Shown: positions 7,990 to 17,246 of the stretch, piece by piece
Numbering within the stretch: position 1 is the first letter of the stretch
Layout: every line of letters starts with the position of its first letter
Assembly: GCA_002714185.1 (NCBI GenBank)
Contig: PAWM01000003.1
Span: 79,815 to 118,790, forward strand
Reading direction: 5' to 3'
Length of the DNA: 38,976 nucleotides
DNA from: Flavobacteriales bacterium
Lineage (GTDB): Bacteria; Bacteroidota; Bacteroidia; Flavobacteriales; TMED113
The notes under the pieces: generated by a model
Told to the model about the DNA's origin: nothing
Databases searched by the model: none
The model's input: the letters and a program-made list of their open reading frames with translations, nothing else
Program-made: the position numbers and the translations under genes

Positions 7990-8199
7990 ATGAATACAGC
8001 TTTTAAAAATTTAGGTGAATTTATTAAAGGTCTTACTGGTTTAGTAATGTCTTTAATTGGTTTAGGAATACTTCTTCAAGTTGCAGGTGTCGGTGGATTT
8101 ATTGATGTGATTGGAGCTATTGGAGATGCTATTGGTAGAATTGGAAACGATTTTACTGGATTAGTTACGTTACTAGTTGTTTTAGCATTCCTAAAGTAA
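7990..8199 (+). CDS. Small two-helix membrane protein, first of a paralogous pair
   Basis: The 69-residue protein has a short amphipathic start with a few Lys, a hydrophobic helix (about 17-38) containing SLIGLGILLQVAGVGG, a Gly/Ile-rich middle with IGAIGDAIGRIGN, and a second hydrophobic helix at the very end closing with a Lys. Glycines spaced as in GxxxG/Gly-zipper motifs suggest packing of helices into oligomers. The next gene encodes a clear relative. No function can be assigned and I do not recognise the family. A good promoter before it and a strong terminator 20 nt after it make it a one-gene transcript that is probably well expressed. The codons favour GGT, GTT and GGA, richer in G than the neighbours. 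Confidence 0.8.
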   Translation: MNTAFKNLGEFIKGLTGLVMSLIGLGILLQVAGVGGFIDVIGAIGDAIGRIGNDFTGLVTLLVVLAFLK

Positions 8200-8216
8200 T
8201 CATCTTTTTGAATAAG

Positions 8217-8246
8217 AAAAGCCCGCCCAACAGCGGGCTTTTTTTT
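8217..8246 (+). terminator. Intrinsic terminator after the first small membrane protein gene
   Basis: A GC-rich stem GCCCGC (8221-8226) pairs with GCGGGC (8233-8238) around a 6-nt loop, extended by AAAA/TTTT, and is followed by a run of eight T. It is the only textbook intrinsic terminator I see in the window and stands out against the AT-rich background. Confidence 0.92.
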
Positions 8247-8265
8247 ATTTCTAAATTAATTATAT

Positions 8266-8273
8266 TAAGTTTG
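8266..8273 (+). promoter_or_regulatory. -7 promoter element (TAAGTTTG) for the second small membrane protein
   Basis: Exact match to TAnnTTTG, 25 nt before the ATG at 8299 and just after the terminator, so the second gene has its own promoter. No clear -33 TTTG is present. Confidence 0.5.
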
Positions 8274-8298
8274 ATTAATAACAAATAACAACTTCGAA

Positions 8299-8520
8299 AT
8301 GAAAAAAATAATTTCAAGAATAAAAAATATGCTTACTCAAGGAATTGAAGTTGCGGTTCCTTTTCTCTGTCTTGGTGTAGTTGTACAATTAATAATTGGC
8401 TCTCCACTTCTTGGATGGAATGCTGTGGGTAATATATCATCTGCGATTGGTCAATTTGGTCAAGCAAATTTTATTGGTGTTGCTGCATTATTAATTTTAT
8501 ATTCATACATCAATAAATAG
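8299..8520 (+). CDS. Small two-helix membrane protein, second of a paralogous pair
   Basis: The 73-residue protein aligns along its length with its neighbour: a basic start (KKIISRIKN here), a first helix with FLCLGVVVQLIIGS matching GLGILLQVAG, a middle of NISSAIGQFGQANF matching IGDAIGRIGNDF, and a last helix ending YINK. The lysine-rich start predicts an inward N-terminus. The two are about one quarter identical by eye, so an old duplication. It has its own promoter element after the neighbour's terminator, meaning the two can be expressed in different amounts. Function unknown. It converges on polA, 16 nt away. Confidence 0.75.
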   Translation: MKKIISRIKNMLTQGIEVAVPFLCLGVVVQLIIGSPLLGWNAVGNISSAIGQFGQANFIGVAALLILYSYINK

Positions 8521-8536
8521 ATTTTACCATTTTAAC

Positions 8537-11251
8537 TTAATGTGCATCTAACCAATTTGTTCCAAATCCAATCTCTACTTTAAGTGGAACGGTAGTATTA
8601 TAAACACTTTCCATATTTTTCTTTACAAGTTTTTTAACAATATCTTTCTCCTCTAAAGGCACATCAAAAACAAGTTCATCATGAACTTGAAGCACCATTT
8701 TTGATTTTAATTTTAATTTGTCAAATTCTCTGTCAATATTTATCATAGCTAACTTAATTAAATCTGCTGCTGAGCCTTGAATTGGCATATTAACGGCATT
8801 ACGTTCATCGTGAGATCTAATAAAAGAATTCCTAGAATTTATATTTCTTAAATATCGCTTTCTACCTAAAATTGTTTTTACAAAGCCATTTGTACGAGCA
8901 AAATCAATCTGATTATCAATAAATAATTTTAAACGAGGATATGTGGAAAAATACATATTAATAAGGTCTGCAGCTTCCTTTCTATTTAATGCACTTTGCT
9001 CACTTAATCCAAATGCTGAGACACCATAAATAATTCCAAAATTAACAGTTTTTGCACTTAACCTCATATCAGATGTGACTTTATCTAAATCAATTTTAAA
9101 AACCTTAGATGCAGTTGTAATATGAATATCCTCATTATTTAAAAAAGATTCTATCATGGTTTTTTCCTTACTTAACTCTGCAATTAATCTCAATTCAATT
9201 TGGGAATAATCTGCGGCCATTAAGATATGGCCTTTGGATGGAATAAATGCACGTCTTACTTCTTTACCAGAGGATTTTCTAATAGGAATGTTCTGTAAAT
9301 TTGGAGAACTAGAACTTAATCTACCAGTATTTGTTATCGTTTGATTAAATGTTGTATGTATTTTATTATCATATTTATCAATTAATAATTGTAATGCATT
9401 GACATAAGTGCTTAATAATTTTTGATATGTTCTAAATAACAATATATCATCTATAATTTTATGTTTATCTCTAATTTTTCGTAATTCTGATTCACTTGTA
9501 GAAAATTGACCTGATTTAGTTTTTTTTGGTTTTGCAACTAACTTCATTTTTAGAAACAATATATCACCTAACTGCTTTGGAGAGGCTATATTAAATCGCT
9601 CATTTGCATGCAGAAAAATACTTTTTTCTAAATTATTTATTTTACTAGTTAATTTTTTTGAATACTCAATTAATGATTGAACATCTAAATGTATTCCGTG
9701 AAATTCCATATTTAACAAAACATTTACAAGCGGTAACTCAACATCGTAAAATAATTTTATTAAACTTCCATCTTCAATTAAAGCTAATAATATGTCCTTT
9801 AATTTAATAAGTACTCGTGAACTCTCAATTAAATAACTACTTATATCTTCTTTTAAAGTTAAATCTAATAGGTCTATATTAATCGTCTCTATATCGTATT
9901 TCTGTAATAATCCAGAAAGAGTTCTATTACTATCTGGATTAAGCAGATAATCAGCAATTGTAATATCAAAGAATTTACCATTAAGAGATAACTGATGTTT
10001 TTTTAATAAAAACAAGAAATCTTTTGACTGCCAAAAAATTTTTTCCGAATCTTCAGAAGAAAAGATAGGGCGAAACATCTTTATTAAATCATCAAAATTT
10101 AACTCATCATTAAATATTATATAATGACTTTGGTTATAAGATTGAGAAAAAGATAATCCAATTAAAATATTATGCTTATTATACAATTGAAAAAAAGCAA
10201 TTGGCTGATTAAGTTTTATTTTTTTTAAACAATTGCTTAATGAAGAAATACTCGTAATTTGATTTCCATATTGGATAATAGAATTTTTTAATTTAGTATC
10301 TACACTAAACATATCTAGTTGCCCATTGTTTTTAGAATTATTTTTAACTAAATCTGATTTTTTTACTATCAACGATAGCCTTTCTAAGACTCTTTTAAAT
10401 TCTAATTCATTGAAAATTTCATTTAATTCAACAATATTAGGGTCTGAAAATTGTAAATCATCAGAGTTTAAATTAATAGGTGCATTTGTGATAATGGTAG
10501 CTAATTTTTTTGAAAGAAAAGCCTTATCTTTAGAAGTAAGTATTTTTTCCTTCAGCTTTCCTTCATTAAACTCATTTATCCTAGAATACATTTCCTCAAT
10601 TGAACCATATATTTTAAGTAATTTAGATGCCGTTTTGGGACCAACTCCTGCTATACCAGGTATATTATCAACGGCATCACCTACCATTCCTAAAAAATCT
10701 ATTACTTGCTCAACATTATCGATATTAAATCTTTCACATACTTGATTAACATCCCAAATTTCGCTTGGATTACCACGATTACTAGGTCTATACATAAATG
10801 TAGATTTTGAAACTAATTGTGCAAAATCTTTATCCGGTGTTAACATATAAGTTTGAAAATTTTGTTTTTCGGCCTGTTTTGCTAATGTGCCTATTACATC
10901 ATCGGCCTCAAAACCATCAAGTAATAAAATGGGAATATTAAATGCATTTAATATTTTTTTAATATATGGAATCGCTGATGAAATACCTTCCGGCATGGAG
11001 TCCCTATTAGCTTTGTATTCAACATATTCAATGTGACGATGTGTTTTTTTAGGTGTATCAAATACAACGCCAAGATATTGAGGTTTCTCAGAGTTTATTA
11101 AATCAATTAATGTATTTGTAAATCCATAAATTGCAGATGTGTCAAAGCCTTTGGAAGTGATACGAGGGTTTTTTGAAAATGCAAAAAATGCTCTATAAAT
11201 TAATGCATAGGCATCAATCAAAAATAATTTTTTTTCTCCTTTAGAAATCAT
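8537..11251 (-). CDS. polA: DNA polymerase I with degenerate 3'-5' exonuclease site
   Basis: Three domains are visible. The 5' nuclease (1 to about 290) has LFLIDAYALIYRAF, VVFDTPKKTHRH, EADDVIG, TPDKDFAQL and GVGPKTASKLL. A proofreading-like domain spans about 320-500. The polymerase has motif A DYSQIELR (Asp681), motif B RLSAKTVNFGIIYG, and motif C VHDEL (Asp858). The exonuclease domain keeps its fold (IGLSFS, DITIADYLLN), but where a proofreading enzyme has D-x-E the residues are F354-Q355-L356, and the late HDMDSL-like site reads NRTLSGL. It is therefore probably a repair and Okazaki-fragment enzyme without proofreading. At 904 residues it is of normal length. It converges on the small-protein gene. 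Confidence 0.96.
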   Translation of the reverse strand: MISKGEKKLFLIDAYALIYRAFFAFSKNPRITSKGFDTSAIYGFTNTLIDLINSEKPQYLGVVFDTPKKTHRHIEYVEYKANRDSMPEGISSAIPYIKKILNAFNIPILLLDGFEADDVIGTLAKQAEKQNFQTYMLTPDKDFAQLVSKSTFMYRPSNRGNPSEIWDVNQVCERFNIDNVEQVIDFLGMVGDAVDNIPGIAGVGPKTASKLLKIYGSIEEMYSRINEFNEGKLKEKILTSKDKAFLSKKLATIITNAPINLNSDDLQFSDPNIVELNEIFNELEFKRVLERLSLIVKKSDLVKNNSKNNGQLDMFSVDTKLKNSIIQYGNQITSISSLSNCLKKIKLNQPIAFFQLYNKHNILIGLSFSQSYNQSHYIIFNDELNFDDLIKMFRPIFSSEDSEKIFWQSKDFLFLLKKHQLSLNGKFFDITIADYLLNPDSNRTLSGLLQKYDIETINIDLLDLTLKEDISSYLIESSRVLIKLKDILLALIEDGSLIKLFYDVELPLVNVLLNMEFHGIHLDVQSLIEYSKKLTSKINNLEKSIFLHANERFNIASPKQLGDILFLKMKLVAKPKKTKSGQFSTSESELRKIRDKHKIIDDILLFRTYQKLLSTYVNALQLLIDKYDNKIHTTFNQTITNTGRLSSSSPNLQNIPIRKSSGKEVRRAFIPSKGHILMAADYSQIELRLIAELSKEKTMIESFLNNEDIHITTASKVFKIDLDKVTSDMRLSAKTVNFGIIYGVSAFGLSEQSALNRKEAADLINMYFSTYPRLKLFIDNQIDFARTNGFVKTILGRKRYLRNINSRNSFIRSHDERNAVNMPIQGSAADLIKLAMINIDREFDKLKLKSKMVLQVHDELVFDVPLEEKDIVKKLVKKNMESVYNTTVPLKVEIGFGTNWLDAH

Positions 11252-11312
11252 TAATAATATTTTTCAGTAGTAAATGTAAACAATTAATAAAAAATTAATT
11301 ACTTTGAGTCCA

Positions 11313-12719
11313 ATGGATTGGAAAAAAATAATTAATTGGCTTAATGAACCTGTATTAAACATATCTATTACAATATTTCGTATTGTATTTGCATCTGTAC
11401 TACTAATTCAAACATATTATTTTTTAGTTTCTGGATTTATTGAAAATAATATAATAAAACCATTTATATTATTTCCATTTATTAAAGGACTTGAGCCTCT
11501 TTCAGAGTTTAATTTAATTCTCACCGGTTATTTGATGTTAGTTGCAAATATCGGTATGTTATTTAATAAAATAAGTCGTGTTTCTACACTGGTATTTTTG
11601 TTATGCTTTACTTACTTCTGGCTTTTAGATAAATCATATTATAATAATCACTATTATTTTATATCTATTATATGTTTTTTAATTTGTGTTACTGGTGTAC
11701 ATAGTAACTTTAAATTCAAAACATATGTTCCTAGATTTTCAATTTTAGCATTACAATATATGGTTGTTATAATATACTTTGTAGGGGGCATCAATAAACT
11801 AAACCCATACTGGCTTATTGAATTACAACCAATGTCATTTATTTTAGAAGCTAAATGTGATCAAACTGAAAATATGCTATTTATTAATCCTTTATTAATT
11901 GCATGCATGTCTTACTTCGGATTATTATTTGATTTATTTATAGGATTTATTTTAATACTTAAAAAATCAAGATTTATTGGATTCATTTTTGTTATTGTCT
12001 TTAATATTATTAATCATTTTCTATTTGCTAAGATAGGTGAAATTGGAATCTTCCCTTTTGTAATGATTGCTACTTTAATTCTTTTTATTGAACCCGATTA
12101 TTTCAATAAAATACTCCGTATTAATGATGAAGATAAAAAACCACAAAAAAACTATCAATTCACTAATAGATTTATATGTCTTTTTCTTATAATCCAATTA
12201 TTATTACCTTTCAGACATGTTTTTTTCAAAGGATATGTTGATTATAACGGAATAGGTCAAAGATTTTCATGGAGAATGAAAACTATGTGCAAAGAATCTT
12301 TAACTCCAGGAAGAATCAATTTTAAAGTATATCGAGAAGCCTTCGATAAAAACAAAAGGGGTGGTATTCTTTTTCTTGGATTTAACCTTAATAATATGGA
12401 AAGTTTTCTTAATACTAAACTAGGCATTGAAAGTAATTTATATTTAACCGATAACCAAAAAGAAAAATTATTATACTATCCTGATTTACTTCCTTCCTTT
12501 GCTACAGCTATAGAAAAGATAATACATACTGAAATTTTAAAAAAATATAATAATGACCTCAACTTCCTAATATATGCAGAAATCAATGTAAAATTTATGG
12601 ATAGAGTTGCTCAAAATATGATTAACCCTAATATTGATCTCACATCAATAACTAGTAACTCAATAAATACTAATTATTGGTTATTGGATTTAAAACAAAA
12701 ACCCTGGGAAATTGATTAA
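11313..12719 (+). CDS. HTTM-domain membrane protein, vitamin K-dependent gamma-carboxylase-like
   Basis: The protein begins MDWKKIINWLNEPVLNISITIFRIVFA, the usual start of bacterial HTTM (horizontally transferred transmembrane) proteins, followed by about eight membrane helices to residue 300 and a soluble C-terminal part. Lys162 in YFVGGINKLNPYW matches the position of the catalytic lysine of animal gamma-glutamyl carboxylase. Bacterial members are common in marine Bacteroidota; their substrates are unknown. I chose the ATG at 11313 (468 aa) over an in-frame TTG at 11304, because the TTG lies inside a -7-like TTACTTTG (11299-11306). No partner gene is obvious; its neighbours are polA and an M28 lipoprotein, both on the other strand. 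Confidence 0.88.
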   Translation: MDWKKIINWLNEPVLNISITIFRIVFASVLLIQTYYFLVSGFIENNIIKPFILFPFIKGLEPLSEFNLILTGYLMLVANIGMLFNKISRVSTLVFLLCFTYFWLLDKSYYNNHYYFISIICFLICVTGVHSNFKFKTYVPRFSILALQYMVVIIYFVGGINKLNPYWLIELQPMSFILEAKCDQTENMLFINPLLIACMSYFGLLFDLFIGFILILKKSRFIGFIFVIVFNIINHFLFAKIGEIGIFPFVMIATLILFIEPDYFNKILRINDEDKKPQKNYQFTNRFICLFLIIQLLLPFRHVFFKGYVDYNGIGQRFSWRMKTMCKESLTPGRINFKVYREAFDKNKRGGILFLGFNLNNMESFLNTKLGIESNLYLTDNQKEKLLYYPDLLPSFATAIEKIIHTEILKKYNNDLNFLIYAEINVKFMDRVAQNMINPNIDLTSITSNSINTNYWLLDLKQKPWEID

Positions 12720-12723
12720 GATA

Positions 12724-13707
12724 TTACTCATTATATATAACTTCTAATACTGTCTGCCCCACAGCTTTTAGTGTTTTTTTATCTATAATACTTATGTTAT
12801 CTGTGTGCTTATGGTGGTGGGCATTAAATCGATTATGTGTATTTTCGTCATATTCCACTATGTTAATAGTAGGAATATGAATAAGATTATTTATATATAA
12901 ATGATCATCTATAATTGGAGGTGTTTTTTTAGAAACAAAGTAATTTGAATAACCATTTTTTGATGCTAATTCCCAAACTTTTTCAACAATTCGTGAACCA
13001 AATTGAACAGAAACACCCTCTTTAGTAAACTTAGCATCTTTACCCCCCACCATATCTAACAAAATGCCGAAATCAGCAAAATAATTTTCTTTATGAGGAT
13101 TCTTTGCCCAATATTGAGAACCTAAACACCAAGTATCTGGTTTTTGATTAATCACATTACTTGGCTGACCCTGATCTTCTACATCGAAAAAAATTATGTC
13201 TATACCAATAGATGTGTTATTTAATGAGATTTGACGTGCTATTTCTAATAACACACCAACCCCACTTCCTCCATCATTTGCTCCTAAAATAGGTTTATCT
13301 ACATCTTTAACATCATTATCAGCTATAAATCTACTATCCCAATGAGCACACAATAGAATTCTTTTGTATTGATTAGAATTAAATGAAGCAATGATATTTT
13401 TCATACCCATTTTATACCCATCATATCTATTTACTATTTGATGTTGTGTTTTCACAATTGCACCAAACCTATTAAGACTATTAATTAAATAATTATAACA
13501 TTGTTCATGTGCAATAGAATTAGGAACACGAGGTCCAAATTCAACTTGCTTTTCTATAAAGAAGAATGCAGAATCTACATTAAAAGAGGGCACATCAGCT
13601 GTTAAGCTATTATCTAGCTTTGCTTGAACAGATTTATTTTTTTCTGTACAAGAAAATAAACCTATAATTATTATTATACTAATTTTTATAATTCCAAGTC
13701 GCTCCAT
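12724..13707 (-). CDS. M28-family zinc lipoprotein, glutaminyl-cyclase-like
   Basis: A predicted lipoprotein: a hydrophobic start with lipobox LFSC (Cys20), then a metallo-aminopeptidase fold. Zinc ligands fit His122 or the following Asp in AHWDSR, Asp145 in ANDGGSG, Glu177 in FDVEDQ and a late His in the HHHKHTD block. The EFGPRVPNS opening and [12 protein letters not shown] resemble M28 members related to glutaminyl-peptide cyclotransferase, so it may cyclise N-terminal Gln or trim peptides in the periplasm or at the cell surface. It starts inside the end of cysS (29-nt overlap), so it is the last gene of the dehydrogenase-cysS-M28 run. Peptidase and cyclase cannot be told apart by eye. Confidence 0.85.
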   Translation of the reverse strand: MERLGIIKISIIIIIGLFSCTEKNKSVQAKLDNSLTADVPSFNVDSAFFFIEKQVEFGPRVPNSIAHEQCYNYLINSLNRFGAIVKTQHQIVNRYDGYKMGMKNIIASFNSNQYKRILLCAHWDSRFIADNDVKDVDKPILGANDGGSGVGVLLEIARQISLNNTSIGIDIIFFDVEDQGQPSNVINQKPDTWCLGSQYWAKNPHKENYFADFGILLDMVGGKDAKFTKEGVSVQFGSRIVEKVWELASKNGYSNYFVSKKTPPIIDDHLYINNLIHIPTINIVEYDENTHNRFNAHHHKHTDNISIIDKKTLKAVGQTVLEVIYNE

Positions 13708-15145
13708 CTTTTGTGTCTTTTATCTGAATACCTAATTCATTTAGAGTGTTTCTAATTTTATCTGCTGTTTCCCAATTCTTATTTATTTTAGAAGTATTTC
13801 TAATCTCAAGTATTAATTTCATTAAACCATCTATGCTATCCGAATTTGTTTCCTGTGTAATATTAGAGAGACCAAAAATATTAATAACATATTTATGAGT
13901 TAATGCTTTTATTTTATTAATATCATCAATAGATAAATCTTGTTTGCCTTCATTTACAGAATTAATAATTTTAACTAAATCAAATAAATATGATAAAACG
14001 ATTGGGGTATTTAAATCATCATTCATAGCTTGATCACATTTAAGCTCAAAATCTGAAATATCAATAGTTGAGTGTTGCTTAGGATTTAAATTATTTAATG
14101 TTTTAAGTGCATTAAATAATCTAACCAAGCCTTTTTCTGCTGCCTGTAGTGCATCGTTTGAAAAATCTATGGTGCTTCTATAATGAGCTTGTAAAAGAAA
14201 AAATCTTATCACCATCGGATGATATGCTTGCTTTAATTTATTATGACTACCATTGAAAAACTCATCAAGAGTTATAAAATTCCCTAACGATTTTCCCATT
14301 TTTTGACCTCCAATAGTAATCATATTATTATGCATCCAATATTTAGCTGCTGATTTCTTATTTGCGGCACAACATTGTGCTATTTCTGCTTCATGATGAG
14401 GAAAAATTAAATCCATTCCTCCGCCATGAATATCAAACTCATCTCCTAAATATTTACAACTCATCGTTGAACACTCAAGATGCCAACCAGGAAAACCATC
14501 TCCCCAGGGTGAGGACCATCTCATAATATGTTCTGGAGATGCCTTTTTCCATAAAGCAAAATCAACTTGATTTTTCTTATCTGACTGACCATCTAATTCT
14601 CTAGTATTATCCATTAAATCTTCAATATTTCTCCCAGATAATACTCCATAATTATTTGTCTGATTATATTTTACAACATCAAAATATACTGAGCCATTTA
14701 CTTCGTAAGCAAAACCATTATTAATAATTTTATTTATCATGTCTATTTGCTCAATAATATGACCTGAGGCGGTTGGCTCTATACTTGGACTATCTACATT
14801 TAATTTGCTCATAGCATCATGATATTTTTTTGTGTAAAAATGTGCAACCTCCATAGGTTCTAATTGTAGAGATTTTGCTTTTTCTCCAATTTTATCACCT
14901 CCTTCATCAGCATCATTTAATAAGTGTCCTACATCAGTAATATTTCTAACATACCTCACTTTATATCCTAGATGTTTTAAATACCTAAATAAAATATCAA
15001 ATGTAATAGCTGGTCTTGCATGACCAAGATGGGGTTCGCCATATACCGTTGGTCCACATACATACATTTTAACAGAATCAAATTTAATGGGTTTAAAAAC
15101 CTCTTTATTTCCACTTAAAGTATTATATATTTTAAAATCTTTCAT
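13679..15145 (-). CDS. cysS: Cysteinyl-tRNA synthetase
   Basis: Class I synthetase that charges tRNA-Cys. The HIGH signature is HLGH (39-42), with zinc Cys30 in [11 protein letters not shown]; further zinc ligands are in the GWHLECSTM block and the HHEAEIAQ stretch. The KMSKS loop is KMGKSLGN (282-289), Gly replacing the middle Ser. Length is 488 residues, standard. The start directly follows the dehydrogenase stop with no spacing, and the end overlaps the M28 gene, so translation is probably coupled along the run. Confidence 0.97.
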   Translation of the reverse strand: MKDFKIYNTLSGNKEVFKPIKFDSVKMYVCGPTVYGEPHLGHARPAITFDILFRYLKHLGYKVRYVRNITDVGHLLNDADEGGDKIGEKAKSLQLEPMEVAHFYTKKYHDAMSKLNVDSPSIEPTASGHIIEQIDMINKIINNGFAYEVNGSVYFDVVKYNQTNNYGVLSGRNIEDLMDNTRELDGQSDKKNQVDFALWKKASPEHIMRWSSPWGDGFPGWHLECSTMSCKYLGDEFDIHGGGMDLIFPHHEAEIAQCCAANKKSAAKYWMHNNMITIGGQKMGKSLGNFITLDEFFNGSHNKLKQAYHPMVIRFFLLQAHYRSTIDFSNDALQAAEKGLVRLFNALKTLNNLNPKQHSTIDISDFELKCDQAMNDDLNTPIVLSYLFDLVKIINSVNEGKQDLSIDDINKIKALTHKYVINIFGLSNITQETNSDSIDGLMKLILEIRNTSKINKNWETADKIRNTLNELGIQIKDTKDGATWNYKN

Positions 15146-16102
15146 CTAATTATTCTTATATCTATTTCTCAAATTTAAGATAATATCATTAACCATTTGT
15201 GATAAATTAAAATTCGGCTCCCAACCCCAGTCATTTCTTGCATGAAAATCATTAATTGATTGAGGCCAACTTTTAGCTAAATCATCCCTTTCATCTGGTT
15301 GATAAGTTATTTTAAAATCCTTAAAATGTTTTTTTATTTCTTGTGCTAATTGTTTAGGATTAAAATGTAAAGATGATAAATTATATGAGGTTCTTATTTT
15401 TATATTATCAGTAGGGGCTTCCATAATACCGATTGTCGCCTTAATTGCATCATTCATATACATCATAGGTAAAATTCTATTTTGGGATAAAAAGCATGTA
15501 AATTTTTTATTTTTAAAGGCTTTGTGAAATATGTCTACAGCATAATCCGTAGTACCTCCACCAGGCATCGACTCCCACCCAATTAATCCCGGATACCTAA
15601 TGCTACGAACATCTATTCCGAATTTATAATGATAATAATTGCATAAATTCTCCCCTGCTAATTTACTAACACCATAAATAGTAGTTGGCTCTGCTACATC
15701 ATACTGATCTACATTATCTTTAGGAGTGGTAGGGCCAAAAACTGCGATAGAACTAGGCCAAAATATTTTTTGAATTTTTTTATCTTTTGCAAAATTTAAA
15801 ATATGTAATAAACCGTTTATATTTAAATCCCATGCTTTACTAATATTTTGCTCTCCTTTTGCAGATAAATAAGCTGCTAATAAATAAACATCCGTAATAT
15901 TATATTTAGTGATTATGTTTAGTAATTTTTCTTTATCCAAAACACTACAAGCTTCAAAAATAAATTTAGTTGAAATTTTTGGAGTTTTTAAATCAGTTCC
16001 TACTACATTTTCAAAACCAAATTTTTCACCTAATTTATTAGTTAAAACTGTTCCAATCTGACCATTTGAACCAATTACTAATATCTTTTTATTTGAAAAC
16101 AT
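15146..16102 (-). CDS. Short-chain L-threonine 3-dehydrogenase (epimerase-like, flavobacterial type)
   Basis: NAD-binding GSNGQIG at 11-17 and the catalytic Y143-x3-K147 pair identify an extended short-chain dehydrogenase. The stretch YPGLIGWESMPGGGTTDYAVDIF is the mark of the UDP-galactose-epimerase-like threonine dehydrogenases known from Flavobacterium, which oxidise threonine to 2-amino-3-ketobutyrate. The 318 residues are normal. The enzyme that cleaves the product (Kbl) is not in the window. A perfect TATATTTG lies on this strand at 16120-16127, 17 nt before the start, giving a leader of about 12 nt. It heads the run that includes cysS and the M28 lipoprotein. Confidence 0.88.
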   Translation of the reverse strand: MFSNKKILVIGSNGQIGTVLTNKLGEKFGFENVVGTDLKTPKISTKFIFEACSVLDKEKLLNIITKYNITDVYLLAAYLSAKGEQNISKAWDLNINGLLHILNFAKDKKIQKIFWPSSIAVFGPTTPKDNVDQYDVAEPTTIYGVSKLAGENLCNYYHYKFGIDVRSIRYPGLIGWESMPGGGTTDYAVDIFHKAFKNKKFTCFLSQNRILPMMYMNDAIKATIGIMEAPTDNIKIRTSYNLSSLHFNPKQLAQEIKKHFKDFKITYQPDERDDLAKSWPQSINDFHARNDWGWEPNFNLSQMVNDIILNLRNRYKNN

Positions 16103-16119
16103 AAATTTGAATATATCAA

Positions 16120-16127
16120 CAAATATA
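16120..16127 (-). promoter_or_regulatory. -7 promoter element (TATATTTG) for the threonine dehydrogenase run
   Basis: Exact match to TAnnTTTG, 17 nt before the minus-strand ATG at 16102. No TTTG is seen at the -33 position, since that region lies in the trhO start. Confidence 0.5.
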
Positions 16128-16139
16128 TAATCTATTAAT

Positions 16140-16147
16140 TATCTTTG
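16140..16147 (+). promoter_or_regulatory. -7 promoter element (TATCTTTG) directly before trhO
   Basis: Exact match to TAnnTTTG ending only 4 nt before the ATG at 16152. In Bacteroidota transcription starts a few bases after this element, so the message would begin at or next to the start codon. Confidence 0.5.
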
Positions 16148-16151
16148 ATTT

Positions 16152-17213
16152 ATGTCAGCAGAAAAAAATAAAATTTTGTATAATAAATTTAGTAGAGAAG
16201 ATTTAAAAAAAGAATTATCTCAAGAAAATTTTGATAGAATAACACTTTCTTTTTATAAATATGTTTTAATTAAAGATCCGCTTGCTTTAAGAAATCAATT
16301 ATTTATAGAATGGGACAATTTAAAAATAAAAGGACGAATATACATCGCAAAAGAAGGTGTCAATGCTCAATTATCGTGCCCTAAACCTAACTGGAATAAA
16401 TTTATTAATTCTGTACATTCTGTTAAAGGTTTTGATAACATTCCATTCAAAATAGCAATAGAAGAAAACCGAATATCTTTTTTAAAACTAACAATCAAAG
16501 TAAAAAAACAAATTGTTGCAGACGGTCTTGAAGAAAATGAATACGATGTAACTAATGTCGGTACTCACTTAAATGCTAGAGATTGGAATAAATTTATGGC
16601 TAATGGTGCAATTGTGGTCGATGTTAGAAATCATTATGAAAGTAGAATTGGGCATTTTAAAGATGCAATAAAGCCTGATGTTGACACATTCCGAGAAGAA
16701 CTTCCATTAATAAAAGAGAAATTAAAAAATAAAAAAAATGATAAAATTTTACTTTACTGTACAGGTGGAATTAGATGTGAAAAAACTAGTTCCTACTTAA
16801 AACATCACGGCTTTAAAGATGTCAATCAATTACACGGTGGAATTATTGAATATGCTAAACAAATCAAAAAATATAAACTAGAAAATAACTTTATTGGGAA
16901 AAACTTTGTCTTTGATGATAGGTTAATTGAAACAATATCTAATGATATAATTGGATCATGTGATCAATGTGGTAATAAGTGTGATGATTATACAAATTGT
17001 AATTATGTCGATTGTAATTTACTCTTTATACAATGTAAAAATTGTCAAAAAAAATATGATGGGTGCTGCAATAATGAATGTCAAGAACTATCTAAACTTC
17101 CTAAAGAAACACAAAAACAAATTAGAAAAAATAGAAGAAAACCTACATTAACTTCATTTAAAAAAAGTATCCGACCACAAGAAAATATTATTAAAAGAAA
17201 CGGAAACTCTTGA
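16152..17213 (+). CDS. trhO: tRNA uridine(34) hydroxylase, rhodanese family
   Basis: TrhO (YceA/UPF0176) uses oxygen to add a hydroxyl to U34 of certain tRNAs. The N-terminal domain has IYIAKEGVNAQLS, and the central rhodanese domain contains DVRNHYESRIGHFKDA and the catalytic loop YCTGGIRC (Cys203). The C-terminal 90 residues hold about fifteen cysteines in CxxC pairs (CDQCGNKC, CKNCQKKYDGCC), a likely zinc-binding domain common in longer family members. Length is 353 residues. A -7 element ends four bases before the ATG, suggesting a leaderless message. The neighbour hmgA follows on the same strand after 33 nt but has its own -7-like sequence. Confidence 0.95.
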   Translation: MSAEKNKILYNKFSREDLKKELSQENFDRITLSFYKYVLIKDPLALRNQLFIEWDNLKIKGRIYIAKEGVNAQLSCPKPNWNKFINSVHSVKGFDNIPFKIAIEENRISFLKLTIKVKKQIVADGLEENEYDVTNVGTHLNARDWNKFMANGAIVVDVRNHYESRIGHFKDAIKPDVDTFREELPLIKEKLKNKKNDKILLYCTGGIRCEKTSSYLKHHGFKDVNQLHGGIIEYAKQIKKYKLENNFIGKNFVFDDRLIETISNDIIGSCDQCGNKCDDYTNCNYVDCNLLFIQCKNCQKKYDGCCNNECQELSKLPKETQKQIRKNRRKPTLTSFKKSIRPQENIIKRNGNS

Positions 17214-17220
17214 TAATAAT

Positions 17221-17228
17221 TATATTTA
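17221..17228 (+). promoter_or_regulatory. -7-like promoter element (TATATTTA) before hmgA
   Basis: Matches TAnnTTTG at all but the last base, 18 nt before the ATG at 17247. It could drive the hmgA-hppD-antiporter run. Confidence 0.3.
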
Positions 17229-17246
17229 CAATATAATTATTAAACT

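Noticed and set aside
10326-10745. 139-codon plus-strand frame inside polA
   Set aside because: It is antisense to well-conserved 5' nuclease motifs of PolA, with no sign of its own family or promoter.
11304-11312. TTG start for the HTTM protein
   Set aside because: The TTG lies inside a -7-like promoter element, and the ATG nine bases later gives the family-typical MDWKK-type start.
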